A DNA stretch of 64,000 nucleotides from Corbicula japonica (taxonomy: Eukaryota; Mollusca; Bivalvia; Venerida; Cyrenidae): contig JAZAYU010000011.1 of assembly GCA_038501625.1 (NCBI GenBank), positions 12,036,849 to 12,100,848 on the forward strand, written 5' to 3'. Made by a program: the position numbers and the translations under genes. The notes below the pieces were generated by a model, which was not told where the DNA came from, searched no databases, and saw only the letters and a program-made list of their open reading frames with translations. Of this stretch, positions 47,247-57,064 are shown in pieces (within the stretch, counting starts at the first letter, position 1; the number at the start of each line of letters is the position of its first letter).

Positions 47247-48101
47247 ACAAAGTCGGTCAATGCCAAGGGAGAGCACTCATCTAATACGTCTTATCCGGAC
47301 TTGTTCGTGTTATTGGAAAGCTAGGCTGCTTCACTGCAATTGTAGCAAAGATAGATAGCAGCTATTTGGTTCTGTGTCAAGAAGCAAGCTGGAGACATAT
47401 GCGGACATGAACAGACCTGGGATCACTCACACGCATAAGTTTAATTAATTCTAAATATTCCCATTCATACATGAAATAATGAGTTGCAATCGGCCACTAT
47501 TGTAAATAAAAAGGAAATATATTATGTTGTTAAATTATGTAATGCTCATCGTCGGAAACATATGGCCGATTCTATAACGCTACTCTCCATTGCGATGAAT
47601 AGACAGCAAAGATAAAAAAATCAACCGTGAGTTTCTGACACATTGTTTTTTTAAGTATCTTGCCATATGGTGCTTTCATATCATTTTTAAAGGTTATGGA
47701 AGATGATCCTAAAAAAGGAGAAAAATTAAGGGGTGTACAAGAAAATACATCCTGTATATCATAGCAGATGCCTGAGGCAAACAGGAGATACATCATAAGG
47801 TTGATTAAACAATACTTAAACACCTCTGCTGAAAGTGATATGAGCTTATCAGGAAAACTGAGTGCGGGGATAAGTATACCTTTTACAGCCACGACGGAGC
47901 ACATACGACGCTTAGAAACTGTTATATTGAGATAGATTAAAAGGTAACTTTGAAAGGAACCGAACTCGACATAAATGGAAATATTGCAGGCTCAGCTGAT
48001 TTAACCTGCTCATTAACAATTGAATGCTAACGAATTTTACTGTTCCTACCAGGTAGCCCTGTGCTGAGCAACTTGCAATCAACTTGGAGACTGCACAGAC
48101 A
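47247..48101. other. Region upstream of NUP153, no gene seen
   Basis: About 850 bases between the NUP153 promoter motifs and the inverted-repeat element at 48108. Short open frames on the minus strand run into the element and are not supported. Before that insertion this region would have joined directly to 54426. Confidence 0.5.
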
Positions 48102-48482
48102 GATCCCACCCTGACGTAACGTTACCGGTTCAAGTGGTGGTGTAACGATGGTTTTGTGGTTGAATAACGCCGGTTTTGCGGTGTTTAGAGGGAATCCGGT
48201 AAGTAAAATCAAAAAAGTATTCGACATAGTTTAATATTTTCAATTAAAAAGTGGCCTATTTGGTACCTAGACGACTGGGCTATCAATGCGTGCAGTCCAA
48301 ATACATCATAATCATGTACGTTTTTCAAACATTCAATGATAGTTCGACCATGTTGCTGTAAAATACAAAACCGGAGCTAAAATAGCCACAATTCTCATTG
48401 TTAAGCGAATGTGGAATGGAACAAACGCTTCGAGTTAGTATGTTTATGCATAAGGTAACTAGTTTTAACATTTCTTAACATT

Positions 48483-49190
48483 TTAACTCCCAGGCTATCT
48501 TCTGCGTCTTCTGTCCATATTCCGGCTAAATTAAATACTTTCAAATACATGCAACCGTCAATTTGTTTATCTCCAATAAATTTATCTTCGGCTACTTCCG
48601 TCAATGTGACCGGTTTGCAAAGTGCACAATGTACCCATTTATTTAAAAATAATTTAAAAATAAAATTGTCACCTATCAAATCTCATATTCTTAAAAAATA
48701 TAACATTTCCACGCCTATAAAACTAAACGACGGAAGACGCAGATCGTATCCTTTTATATACAAGTGTAATTTAAAGAGGTGTAGGTGCTGTAGTTTTTTA
48801 AAATGTAGCTCGACTATAAAATCAACTGTTAATGGAAGAACTTTTTCAGTAAATATTAATTCAGATATTGATTGACAAACAGATAATATAATTTATGTTT
48901 TAACTTGAAACGCTTTAAATTGTGGCATTCAATATGTAGGACAGACGGGACGCCCTTTAAAAACACGTTTTAGTCAGCACTGTTCTAAAATACGAAACAA
49001 TAATAAAATCAATACATATTTATATAAACATTTTAAACAATCAGGCCACACTTTAAAACACGTTAGTATTCAACCTGTGGAAAAAATTATATTTGATAAC
49101 AGTGCTTCAAGAGCATTTAAAATTAGAGCAAGACTTGTTTCAGAAGATAATTGGATAAAAAACTACAAACTCCTTATCCACTTGGTTTAA
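48483..49190 (+). pseudogene. Naiad segment 1: zinc finger and GIY-YIG endonuclease
   Basis: In one frame: an N-terminal part, the finger CNLKRCRCCSFLKC (about 48774-48815), then TGA at 48873-48875 and TGA at 48906-48908. The endonuclease core follows: GIQYVGQTGRPLKTRF (48924 on), the SQHCSKI helix, and the SEDNWIK end. GIY-YIG enzymes nick target DNA for priming. Both TGA codons lie in the Cys-rich lead just before GIQYVG. The frame breaks in an A-run near 49156-49161, where one more A would rejoin it to the WIKKLQTPYPLGLN end. Confidence 0.8.
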
Positions 49191-50107
49191 ATGATAATAT
49201 TTATCAAGAAGGCAACATTTCAAAAAACCCTGATTTTGACATTTTTGGATTGCTTCAAATACGAAAACGAAAATCGAGGTCACATGGGATAAGGACTAAT
49301 GGTAACATCAAAAGAAAATCACGTGTTCATTGTTCTATTCATGACCTTCAAAATATTTTAAAACATTCTGGAAGACATGCTATGCTGTCGCGTTTAGCTT
49401 ATCTTTCTATTTCAAGTTTACAAAAAGTTGATAAGGAAGCCGATGATATTGTTATTAGAACTCATCCACTTTATGAGGTTGCAAGCCTTACTCAGTGTTA
49501 CACTCGGCATGTTCTAAGACCACATATTGACTTGGAATCTGATCACCAAAGACATTTCCTTAAAATTTCATTTTTAAATAAAGGCATAGATTTTATTGAC
49601 CTTCCAAGTATATTTAAAGATAAAACTGTTGAATCGGCTATACCTAATTATTTCAAGAATACTGAAACACCCAGCGTTTGTTATAAATATAACAAGCCTA
49701 ATAGAAACACAATTTTCAATTACAACAAAATTACCTCGGATTTACAGATTGTTGAAAACACACCATTATCTTGAGACTGTTCTAATTCAAAATTTTGCTA
49801 TCAACCTGCCGGTCATATCATTACAGGGGATCTAAATGTTATCAAAGACTTTAGAATCCGCAATTTAATTTCAAAAGGTCCAAAATACAGAATTCCATCG
49901 TACATCGACTTTATTACCTGTCGTGCGGAAATTGCAGAGTCTTTAAACTCTTTTTGCAATAAATGGTGTAAACGAGAACATGCTGAGCCTAATGCTCTTT
50001 CAAACTGGAAAAAACAAATATTCAAAATAATTGACTCTCGTATATCCTTCTATAAAAGAAACATAGCTTTACTACCACCTCGACCTCGTTTTAACTTTCG
50101 CATTTGA
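49151..50107 (+). pseudogene. Naiad segment 2: linker and start of reverse transcriptase
   Basis: Starts LQTPYPLGLND, the usual end of the GIY-YIG unit, then a basic linker (RKRKSRSHG, NGNIKRKSR). After a TGA at 49772-49774 comes FCYQPAGHIITGDLNVIKDF, a conserved lead into the RT core, as I recall from related elements. It closes at a TGA (50105-50107) after a one-base loss near 50098. Confidence 0.75.
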
Positions 50108-50682
50108 AAAAAGGTATTCAAGATTTTCACAACAAATTTGTTTTAACACCTGCTGATAAGGCTTCAAATAATGTTATTATAGTGTGACGTATACACTATA
50201 TAAATGTTCAAACTGAAGAGCTTGATAGCACTAATGCTTATACACTGACTTCTTCATCTGAGAGTGATATTGTTACTGCACACACTCTACAAATTACAAA
50301 ATTTAGAATTAGTGTTGAGCCTAAACAAGACAAAGTACCTACTATGTATTGGTTGCCTAAAATGCACAAAACACCGTACAAAGCAAGATTTATCGCTAAC
50401 TCTAGTTCTTGTACTACAACAAAGTTATCCGTGCTCTTAACATCTTGTCTTACAGCTATAAAAAAACATGTAATTAGGTATTGCGAAAAAGTTTTTGAAA
50501 CTACTGGCAAAAATTTATTTTGGTCTATAAAAAATTCAAATGACGTTTTGAAGAAACTTAAATCAAATAATTTTCAGGCGTTCTGTTTGTCTACATATGA
50601 TTTTTCTACCTTGTATACTTCTCTCCCTCATAATTTAATAAGAGACAAGCTAACCAGTCTCATTGAAAAAAACTTTTGCTAG
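50100..50682 (+). pseudogene. Naiad segment 3: reverse transcriptase palm, first part
   Basis: Reads FVLTPADKASNNVIIV, TGA (50185-50187), then YWLPKMHKTPYKARFIANSS and CLSTYDFSTLYTSLPHNLI. KxHKxP-x-RFI and the DFS/TLYTSLPH block are RT motifs of Penelope-like elements. Frame lost in an A-run near 50667-50673, which has one A too many. Confidence 0.82.
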
Positions 50683-51658
50683 AGAAAATAAAACATTTAT
50701 TGCTTGTAATGAACATAGGGCATTCTTTACAGATGGTTCTTATGATAATTATACTTCATGGACCTGTCAAGACCTTATCCAGGCGCTCACATTTTTATTG
50801 GATAATATTTATTTGAGATTTGGTACCTCTATTTATAAACAAGTAATAGGCATTCCAATGGGTACTAATTGTGCACCCCTTGTTGCTGATCTGTTTTTAT
50901 ACTGTTATGAAAGAGATTTCATGTTATCTCTTTCTACCGAACATTAAGATGATATTATTACAGCTTTTAACAACACCTCGAGGTACCTTGATGATTTATT
51001 AAATATAGATAATAACCATTTTCCATCACTGGTTAATAAGATTTATCCTAAAGAACTACAGCTTAACGAAGCGAACACTTCAGAAAAGCAAGCAAACTTC
51101 CTTGATTTAAATCTATCCATCGAAAATGGTTACGTCACTACTAAAATTTATGATAAAAGAGATGATTTTAATTTTAATATAGTAAATTTTCCGTTTCTAG
51201 ACGGCGATGTTCCTCGTGCAACTTCTTACGGGGTTTATATCTCACAGCTTGTTCGCTTTTCAAGAGCTTGCAACGATGTGAATGATTTCAATGAACGTAA
51301 TCTTTGCATTACAGAAAAACTTTTAAAACAAGGTTATCGGTATCACAAATAAAGGAAAACCTTTTGCAAGTTTTATCGCCGATATCCAGATCTAATTCAT
51401 AAATACAGCTGCAGTTTAAAATCACTATTGCAACAAAGAATTTCACAGCCAGTTTTTTATGGAGATTTAATTTATAAACTTAAGAAGATAAAAGGCGATG
51501 TTAATTTCTCCCGGTTATTCGTAAAAACCATCTGTAAATTTAAAAAGAAAGGTTACCAACATGATATTTTACAGCGCTCTGCAGGCCTGGTGATTAACCC
51601 ATCTACAGTTGATCATTATGCTTACCTCTTTGGTTGCACGACGGTGGCAGGGGTGTAA
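50663..51658 (+). pseudogene. Naiad segment 4: RT catalytic core and thumb
   Basis: Contains IACNEHRAFFTDG, GIPMGTNCAPLVADLFL, the catalytic RYLDDLL (YLDD at 50984-50995), KQANFLDLNL, NFPFLDGDVPRATSYG and VYISQLVRFSRACNDVNDF. Two TAA codons interrupt it, at 50945-50947 and 51350-51352, and the frame ends at 51656-51658. All the RT signatures are intact between the stops, so this copy looks young but inactive. Confidence 0.85.
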
Positions 51659-52772
51659 GAGTTTATGAAAGTTTATGGGGAAATCTTTTCTTAAAAGAAC
51701 CTAAAAGCTCGATTTGTTTCTTTTATCCCTGTCATCGTGTTCTTGCTGATTTTACTCCAGGTGCTCTGGTCTCGGAAAGATCATTGAGTACCCGCCCTTT
51801 GGCTTTGCAATTCTATTAAATTCTTATGTTTATATGTTTGTATGCTTTTGCATGCAACATTGTTGAGCTGATGGGTGGGTTGGAATTATTTCACCAAGAC
51901 AATTTGTACTTGTTTTGTGATACGAGAACCTGTTGGGGCAAGTGTGAGGTTGGTGCACCCTAGAACCTGGTTTAAACCCCCAGTGGCAATTTGTTTTGCC
52001 ACTGACCGTTCCAAGGCGGTATCCCCAAAGGTTCTCTTGTTTATTAATTGTTTGTGGCGTCCTATTTGAATTGACATACATATATAAAACATGCACTCTC
52101 TCTATCTTCCTCTCTTCTTTTTCGCTGCGTGGGGAGGCTGTGTTTTTTGAGTGTGGCGATTCCTGATATGCATATGTTGCTTTTTTTGGATGATCAACGC
52201 ATATATTTGTACTTATAAACGGTTTTCCACAGTCACACGCAGTTACGTTGGTTCATGTGGTGTATGTGTAACGCAAGTGTGGTTCAAGTGGTGTTTAGAA
52301 AACTCTTTTTGGCCTCTTAGAAGTTAAAAGAATGTCTTTTTCGTTGATTACGTTAAAATACACGTAGTTTGCCAATATTGGTATTGTTTGCTAATCTCTT
52401 AAAGATTAAGGTTCTGTTTGGTCTTTAAGTAGATTATATCATAAATCGGTTACATCAAATAGCCAGTCGTGTCGGCAATCCTGATGAATTTAAATTTAAA
52501 GGCTCACTAAGAGCCTCCCGCGTAAAACAAAATTTTAAGAACCCGGTAGACTGAGGCGGCGAGGGCGAGGTTTACATCACCTAAGGTTGCATATACTGCA
52601 TACATGACATCGGAAAGTCGTAAGATAGAAATATTTCATTTGGGTGTTAAATTGATTTATTGTATATTCAAGAGTCAATTATATAAAACATGTTCATTTA
52701 GTTTCTTCCGCTATTTCTAATTCTTTTCTTAGTACATAGATCTAAAATCCAATGAAATTATGTAATATAAAA

Positions 52773-53582
52773 TTATACAGTTCCTACTTTCACTTGATGA
52801 GGTACTACAAAACTTATCAGTATTGTAATTATAATTGTATCTTTGTTCCTATGCATTGAAAATAAAACTGCATGTTTCATCGAATTGTTTATCCGTTTCA
52901 TTTCATTTGTTTTGGTATTCGGTACGGCAAAATTAATTCTTGATGTCTGTGGGTCAATACAGCGCGTGGTATTTTCAGTATTATCAACAATATTTCTCGG
53001 ACCACTCATAAAATATAGGAATTTGGCATGAAATAAGCGGTATCCTGTTTTCCAAAAACGTTTTGAAGTTGAACTGTAAGTCATTTGTGTTGTTGTTCTA
53101 CAGTTATAAAATTTAACAGTATCTAAGAACAGGAGAAGTGCGATGTTTGTAAGTGGGTATGAAGTAGATGCAACTTGGTTCATAAATATGCGGAATACAT
53201 CCCAGAGTTCAGCAGCAACTAGCTCGTTATTAAACATTTTGAAAAGATTGCAGTCATCGTCACAGTTAACAGTAATTTCTGTGCTACCTAAGTCTTCCCA
53301 TTCCTCATGGTCTGCATGCTCGTGTTGTATAGATGGTGGTGTGCGAGTGCGCAAAGGCGATGCAGTAATTTTCTTCGCATACAGCAATGGTGATGCGATC
53401 CTGACGCGTTTCGAGCGTGGTGTGCAACCTGATGGGGTTGATGCTGGAGATATAAATCGGGACTTCTTACTACTTGTACCGGTGCCTTTGGAGATTTTTT
53501 GAAAGTCATGTCGAGGTTTGGTAAACCTGCTTACAAAGGGAACCTTTTTCTTGTACAGCGTAAGGTGTGAGCGTTTCCTCAT
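52773..53582 (-). CDS. Unrecognised 269-residue transposon protein
   Basis: The only sizeable frame in the interior of the 6.3 kb inverted-repeat element. Basic N-terminus (RKRSHLTLYKKK, RFTKPRHDFQK), a Ser/Thr-Pro-rich linker with SPSTPSG-type motifs, a short acidic stretch, then a conserved-looking block NIALLLFLDTVKFYN ... SKRFWKTGYRLFHAKFLYFM. A splice acceptor (TTTATTTCAG) lies just upstream at 53592, so the ATG may be internal to a larger spliced gene. I suspect an accessory or transposase-like role but recognise no DDE triad or nuclease domain. Possibly complete, possibly a 3-prime exon. Confidence 0.55.
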   Translation of the reverse strand: MRKRSHLTLYKKKVPFVSRFTKPRHDFQKISKGTGTSSKKSRFISPASTPSGCTPRSKRVRIASPLLYAKKITASPLRTRTPPSIQHEHADHEEWEDLGSTEITVNCDDDCNLFKMFNNELVAAELWDVFRIFMNQVASTSYPLTNIALLLFLDTVKFYNCRTTTQMTYSSTSKRFWKTGYRLFHAKFLYFMSGPRNIVDNTENTTRCIDPQTSRINFAVPNTKTNEMKRINNSMKHAVLFSMHRNKDTIIITILISFVVPHQVKVGTV

Positions 53583-54489
53583 ATCAATGCCTGAAATAAA
53601 ATTGTTGTGTTTAATGCAGTATTATCAGTTAATTGCATATCCTATTTGTATGTGTGTATGCCATTGTAAAACATTTCAACATTATCGCTTTTATAATCAG
53701 ATGAATTCGTTTTTCATTTGCAGAATTACTCAAACCTTTGCATGTAAATGTCCGGTATCAACATGGCCATCTTGTGTCAAAACATGTGACAAAAGACGAC
53801 ACGACGAAAAACTTAAGATAGTAGTTTTATATTTCGAAGATGATACGGAAAAAAGAATAGTATTATGAAAAAAAAACAACAATCAAATTGACTTTATATT
53901 TAACAAAAACTTTTCTTTTTCGTAAGAAAAATAGTTTTCTAAACACCACTTGAACCACACTTGCGTTACACATACACCACATGAACCAACGTAACTGCGT
54001 GTGACTTTGAAAAACCGTTTATTAGTACAAAAATATGCGTTGATCAACCAAAGAAATGCTAAAACTAGTTACCTTATGCATAAACATACTAACTCGAAGC
54101 GTTTGTTCCATTCCACATTCGATTAACAGTGAGAATTATGGCTATTTTAACTCCGGTTTTGTATTTTACAGCAACATGGTCGAACTATCATTGAATGTTT
54201 GAAAAACGTACATGATTATGATGTATTTGGACTGCACGCATTGATAGCCAAGTCGTCTAGGTACCAAATAGGCCACTTTTTAATTGAACATATTAAACTA
54301 TGTCGAATACTTTTTTGATTTTACTTACAGGATTCCCTCTAAACACCGCAAAACCGGCGTTATTCAACCACAAAACCATCGTTACACCACCACTTGAACC
54401 GGTAACGTTACGTCAGGGTGATCCCCAGCCGTAATATTTTTGCCAACCGGTCGTCTCCCTACAACTCCAATCTTTAACTTTTTGACACA

Positions 54490-54597
54490 ATGGATTCTGA
54501 TACACAGTTTTCAAGAAACCGATGTGGGTTGCTTTTCTCACCTGAAAATGTGCAATTTCACGATGGAGAATCAACATTGATACTTCTTGTCTTCAAG
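54490..54597 (+). CDS. Possible first coding exon of a plus-strand gene
   Basis: 36 codons from ATG (MDSDTQFSRNRCGLLF ... LLVFK) to a phase-0 donor AAG|GTAAAA. Read-through stops ten codons later. The composition looks protein-like, not AT noise. Without the 6.3 kb insertion it would begin only about 1.1 kb from the NUP153 start on the opposite strand, a head-to-head layout. No following exon was found and the family is unknown, so this is tentative. Confidence 0.35.
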
Positions 54598-54766
54598 GTA
54601 AAATCAAATCTAAGTAATGACGGAAGATAAACTCCAATCTTCCATTACGCGTTTCAAGTTTATTTGGCTCTTCTTCAGGTGGATGATATTATATCAATAT
54701 TTTTATGAACAATGTCATGACATTTATTCGAGTCGAACTACTGTGTAACTGTTTTATTACGTGATC

Positions 54767-54955
54767 AATTCAATGGGGGAATCCTCTATGACTTTAGAGC
54801 GCGCGAGGGAAACAGTCGAAACTATTGACCGGTCAACAGTTCGATCAACAAACCACGCGCTCAAACGGGGGAGGGGGGGATCCTCTTTGACGTCAGAGCA
54901 CGCGAGGGAAACAGTTGAAACTATTGACCGGTCAACAGTTCGCGAACGTGGACAT
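54767..54955 (+). repeat. Imperfect direct duplication with GACCGGTC palindrome
   Basis: Two copies of CGCGAGGGAAACAGTYGAAA followed by CTATTGACCGGTCAACAGTTCG, about 118 bases apart. Each copy is led by GGATCCTCT/GGAATCCTCT and a GACTTTAGAGC/GACGTCAGAGC stretch. Function unknown. Confidence 0.75.
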
Positions 54956-55060
54956 TTTAAGAATTCCAGAAAACAGTAAGAAATACCAAATTACATTTAT
55001 ATAAGGTATCAGGTTGAATTATGTTTAGCACACAATATGTGTACTGTACAGTGATCATAA

Positions 55061-55113
55061 TGACGTCATTATGTCATTGACGTCACGATGACATCAATAT
55101 CGACAGTGACGTA
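55061..55113. promoter_or_regulatory. Cluster of CRE/ATF-type sites
   Basis: TGACGTCA occurs at 55061-55068 and 55078-55085, with TGACGTA at 55107-55113. A further TGACGTCA sits at 54888-54895. Full 8-base palindromic CREs twice within 25 bases is unusual by chance. They lie 1.6 kb upstream of the start codon at 56749, so a promoter or enhancer role is inference. Confidence 0.45.
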
Positions 55114-55764
55114 AAACACACAATATTGCCAGTTGATTATACTGTCTTGTCAGTGTTAAGACAACACGGACACTCTGGTTTGTAAAGGGAAGGTTTACAG
55201 GTTAGACAATTCACACACACATTTATTTGATTTACTCCGCATCCATGCGGGTAAAACATGTTGTTAATGTTTTGGCCGACGCATGAAATGATTCAATCAG
55301 AAAACCTTAGGCCTACAGAACAGACACACTTTTTCGGCGTTAGCTGTCTAAGCTCACTTTTGACCTAGTTTTTCGACCAATGAAATATTGTAAATAAAAC
55401 TTATTATGCAGCGGGAAAATCAAATAGATTATTTTGATTGGTTATTAGTGGGTCTCGTTAATGATTACCGTAACGATTTTTATATTGTGTGTTAGTATTT
55501 ACATGGCACTTATATGTTCGGGCATTTTCGTTTTTAAAAGCGATAATTGTATTGGAGAAAAAGATATTTACGGTATAAATAACCAGATAAGTCAATTGAT
55601 GACTTAAATACGATTTTATATGGAATATTCATGGGTGTCAGGTAAACACTCGAGTACAATACACAGTGTAAAACGACAGAGAAGTGCAGATATTTCTGGT
55701 TCTTACTGGTTCCTTTCTAGTTCCTTTGATACTGATTGTTAATTTCAATTCCAGACATTCAAAT

Positions 55765-55835
55765 CGCCTTGGTGTAGTGGTTATCACACTCGCCTCTCAA
55801 GCGGATGCCCCTTGTTCAATACTCGGGAGGGACAC
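55765..55835 (+). pseudogene. tRNA-Glu-like relic (CTC anticodon position)
   Basis: Box A-like TGGTGTAGTGGTTATCAC and a degenerate box B (TTGTTCAATAC) at normal spacing. A 7-base anticodon loop CTCTCAA would give CTC. Acceptor and T stems are poorly paired, so it is more likely a decayed tRNA or the head of a tRNA-derived SINE than a working gene. Confidence 0.55.
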
Positions 55836-56748
55836 TTATTTTTAAGTTAGTTTACGTAAAAGTTGGTAGATTTCGCTCTTGTAACAAGTTGTTATTATTT
55901 TCATTTATTGTATTTAAATAACATTTTTTTCGTCATTAGTGTTAACTCTACAAGAGGTATTTTACTGAAACTGAATAAATGTACAGTTAACGTTAGACAT
56001 TCTTCTTTAATCGACGTATTATCACCAGACGAAATTTTTGCACGCTCTTTATTTCTTTCTTTCTTATATTTAAAAATCTTTTCCATCAACGCCGTTTATC
56101 TTTTTTAAAGATATTTCTTGTTCTATATCATACTGAAACAAACGGTTGAAATTTATCGAGTAAAGTTTTGTATGCTTACGTTATCATGTTTACTACTATC
56201 GACTTATATCTTTTTTTTTCAAACCATCACTTGAATCGGATGTTAGCCGTTGTAGATTTAACTTCACAAACGCCGTCTTTCTTCTACTTTAATTTCATCG
56301 TACTTTCTTACTTTTTCATATTCCGCGAATAAAGAAACACGCATTCTACTGAAGATGCATACATTAAACTTAAAACGGCATATGCATTTTCGAAATAAAC
56401 TATTAAACAAATATAAAAGTACTAATGAACTCACTATTTTCAAAATGATTGCCACTAACGTACTTTTTCGATAACTGGAAGAAAGCAATCAACTTGGTGT
56501 TGACCGTGGACCACAGCTCTTTCTTACTTTATTTTAAAATGAATACATGCATGCGCTTTCAGAGTGCTTGACCATGCTCTATAGTATTCTGAATAAGTAA
56601 ATGTCGACGCTCAGCGTATAATTTTGATTAAGGATTTATCAAACAAAACTTATCGTCGAGGTTCTTTAAAAGGATTATATCAAATTTTTAGTACGCGGTA
56701 GTGTTAAATCAATTTGTCATTAATTGAACCAAGTGTTAGATTGTGAAC

Positions 56749-57064
56749 ATGGAAGGAATATCTTTACATGTGGATACTGCCATGCATTTAACGCCGACGA
56801 GTGTACATGGTGTAAAAACGGATTATTTTCGGCCGTCGTGCATGAAACGCTCGGTCACAGATCTTAACTCGTTACCAAAGAAGCGCTCCGACAGAGCGGA
56901 CTTAGAAACGCGGCAAAGCGCACGCGGGAATCACGTGCCGGTGGTTTCAGTTCTCTACGACGTGCCAAAAACTCCACCAAGTCCGCTTATGTACAGATTT
57001 AGACGTTTGCACACCCCGCTGTCGGGACAGGCTGTTGGGCGCGCAAGAAGCGAAGAAAGAATAA
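56749..57064 (+). CDS. Unknown gene, exon 1
   Basis: ATG in good context (GAACATGG); 105 codons plus one base, ending at a perfect donor A|GTAAGT. Codes MEGISLHVDTAMHLTPTS..., a basic stretch LPKKRSDRADLETRQSAR, then VVSVLYDVPKTPPSPLMYRF. The GC content is clearly higher than the surroundings, as expected for coding sequence. Basic, Pro/Ser-rich and probably disordered; the nucleus is a guess. No family recognised. Confidence 0.75.

Larger units (their letters stand above)
48477..52184 (+). mobile_element. Penelope-like retroelement with permuted domains (Naiad type)
   Basis: Its limits come from the break in the host inverted repeat: the other arm reads CATTTCTTTGGTTGATCAAC where this one is interrupted. 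One coding region is spread over four frame segments: Cys-rich finger, GIY-YIG endonuclease, connector, reverse transcriptase with YLDD, thumb. Endonuclease before RT is the reverse of classical Penelope order and is the Naiad/Chlamys arrangement. The 3-prime part (51659-52184) is non-coding and contains GACCGTTCCAAGGCGGTATC. The insert is about 3.7 kb. Confidence 0.85.
48108..54419. mobile_element. 6.3 kb long-inverted-repeat DNA transposon, unassigned superfamily
   Basis: Termini ACCCTGACGTAACGTTACCG (left) and the exact complement (right) begin inverted repeats of about 495 bp. The left arm is 48108-48476 plus about 52185-52317; the right arm is 53926-54419. A perfect 6 bp duplication GATCCC lies at 48102-48107 and 54420-54425. 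The arms are about 97 percent alike by eye, so insertion was recent. The left arm is split by the Naiad-type retroelement. The interior (52318-53925) codes a 269-residue protein on the minus strand. The 6 bp duplication with long arms did not let me name a superfamily. Confidence 0.85.
54426..56748. other. Region upstream of the plus-strand gene
   Basis: Contains a possible first exon (54490-54597), a direct duplication (54767-54955), CRE-like sites (55061-55113) and a tRNA-like relic (55765-55835). No other coding region is supported; several frames of 60-80 residues at 55863-56488 are AT-rich noise. Confidence 0.5.

Noticed and set aside
50238..50510. 90-residue minus-strand frame
   Set aside because: Antisense of the Naiad reverse transcriptase.
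51659..52184. SECIS element in the retroelement 3-prime region
   Set aside because: I looked for an ATGA...AA...GA core by eye and found none convincing. A computed search is needed; absence here does not exclude one in intact copies.
53143..53502. 119-residue plus-strand frame
   Set aside because: Lies opposite the longer 269-residue minus-strand frame, which has better composition and an upstream splice acceptor.
55765..55835. Functional tRNA-Glu gene
   Set aside because: Acceptor and T stems have several mismatches, so I list it only as a relic.
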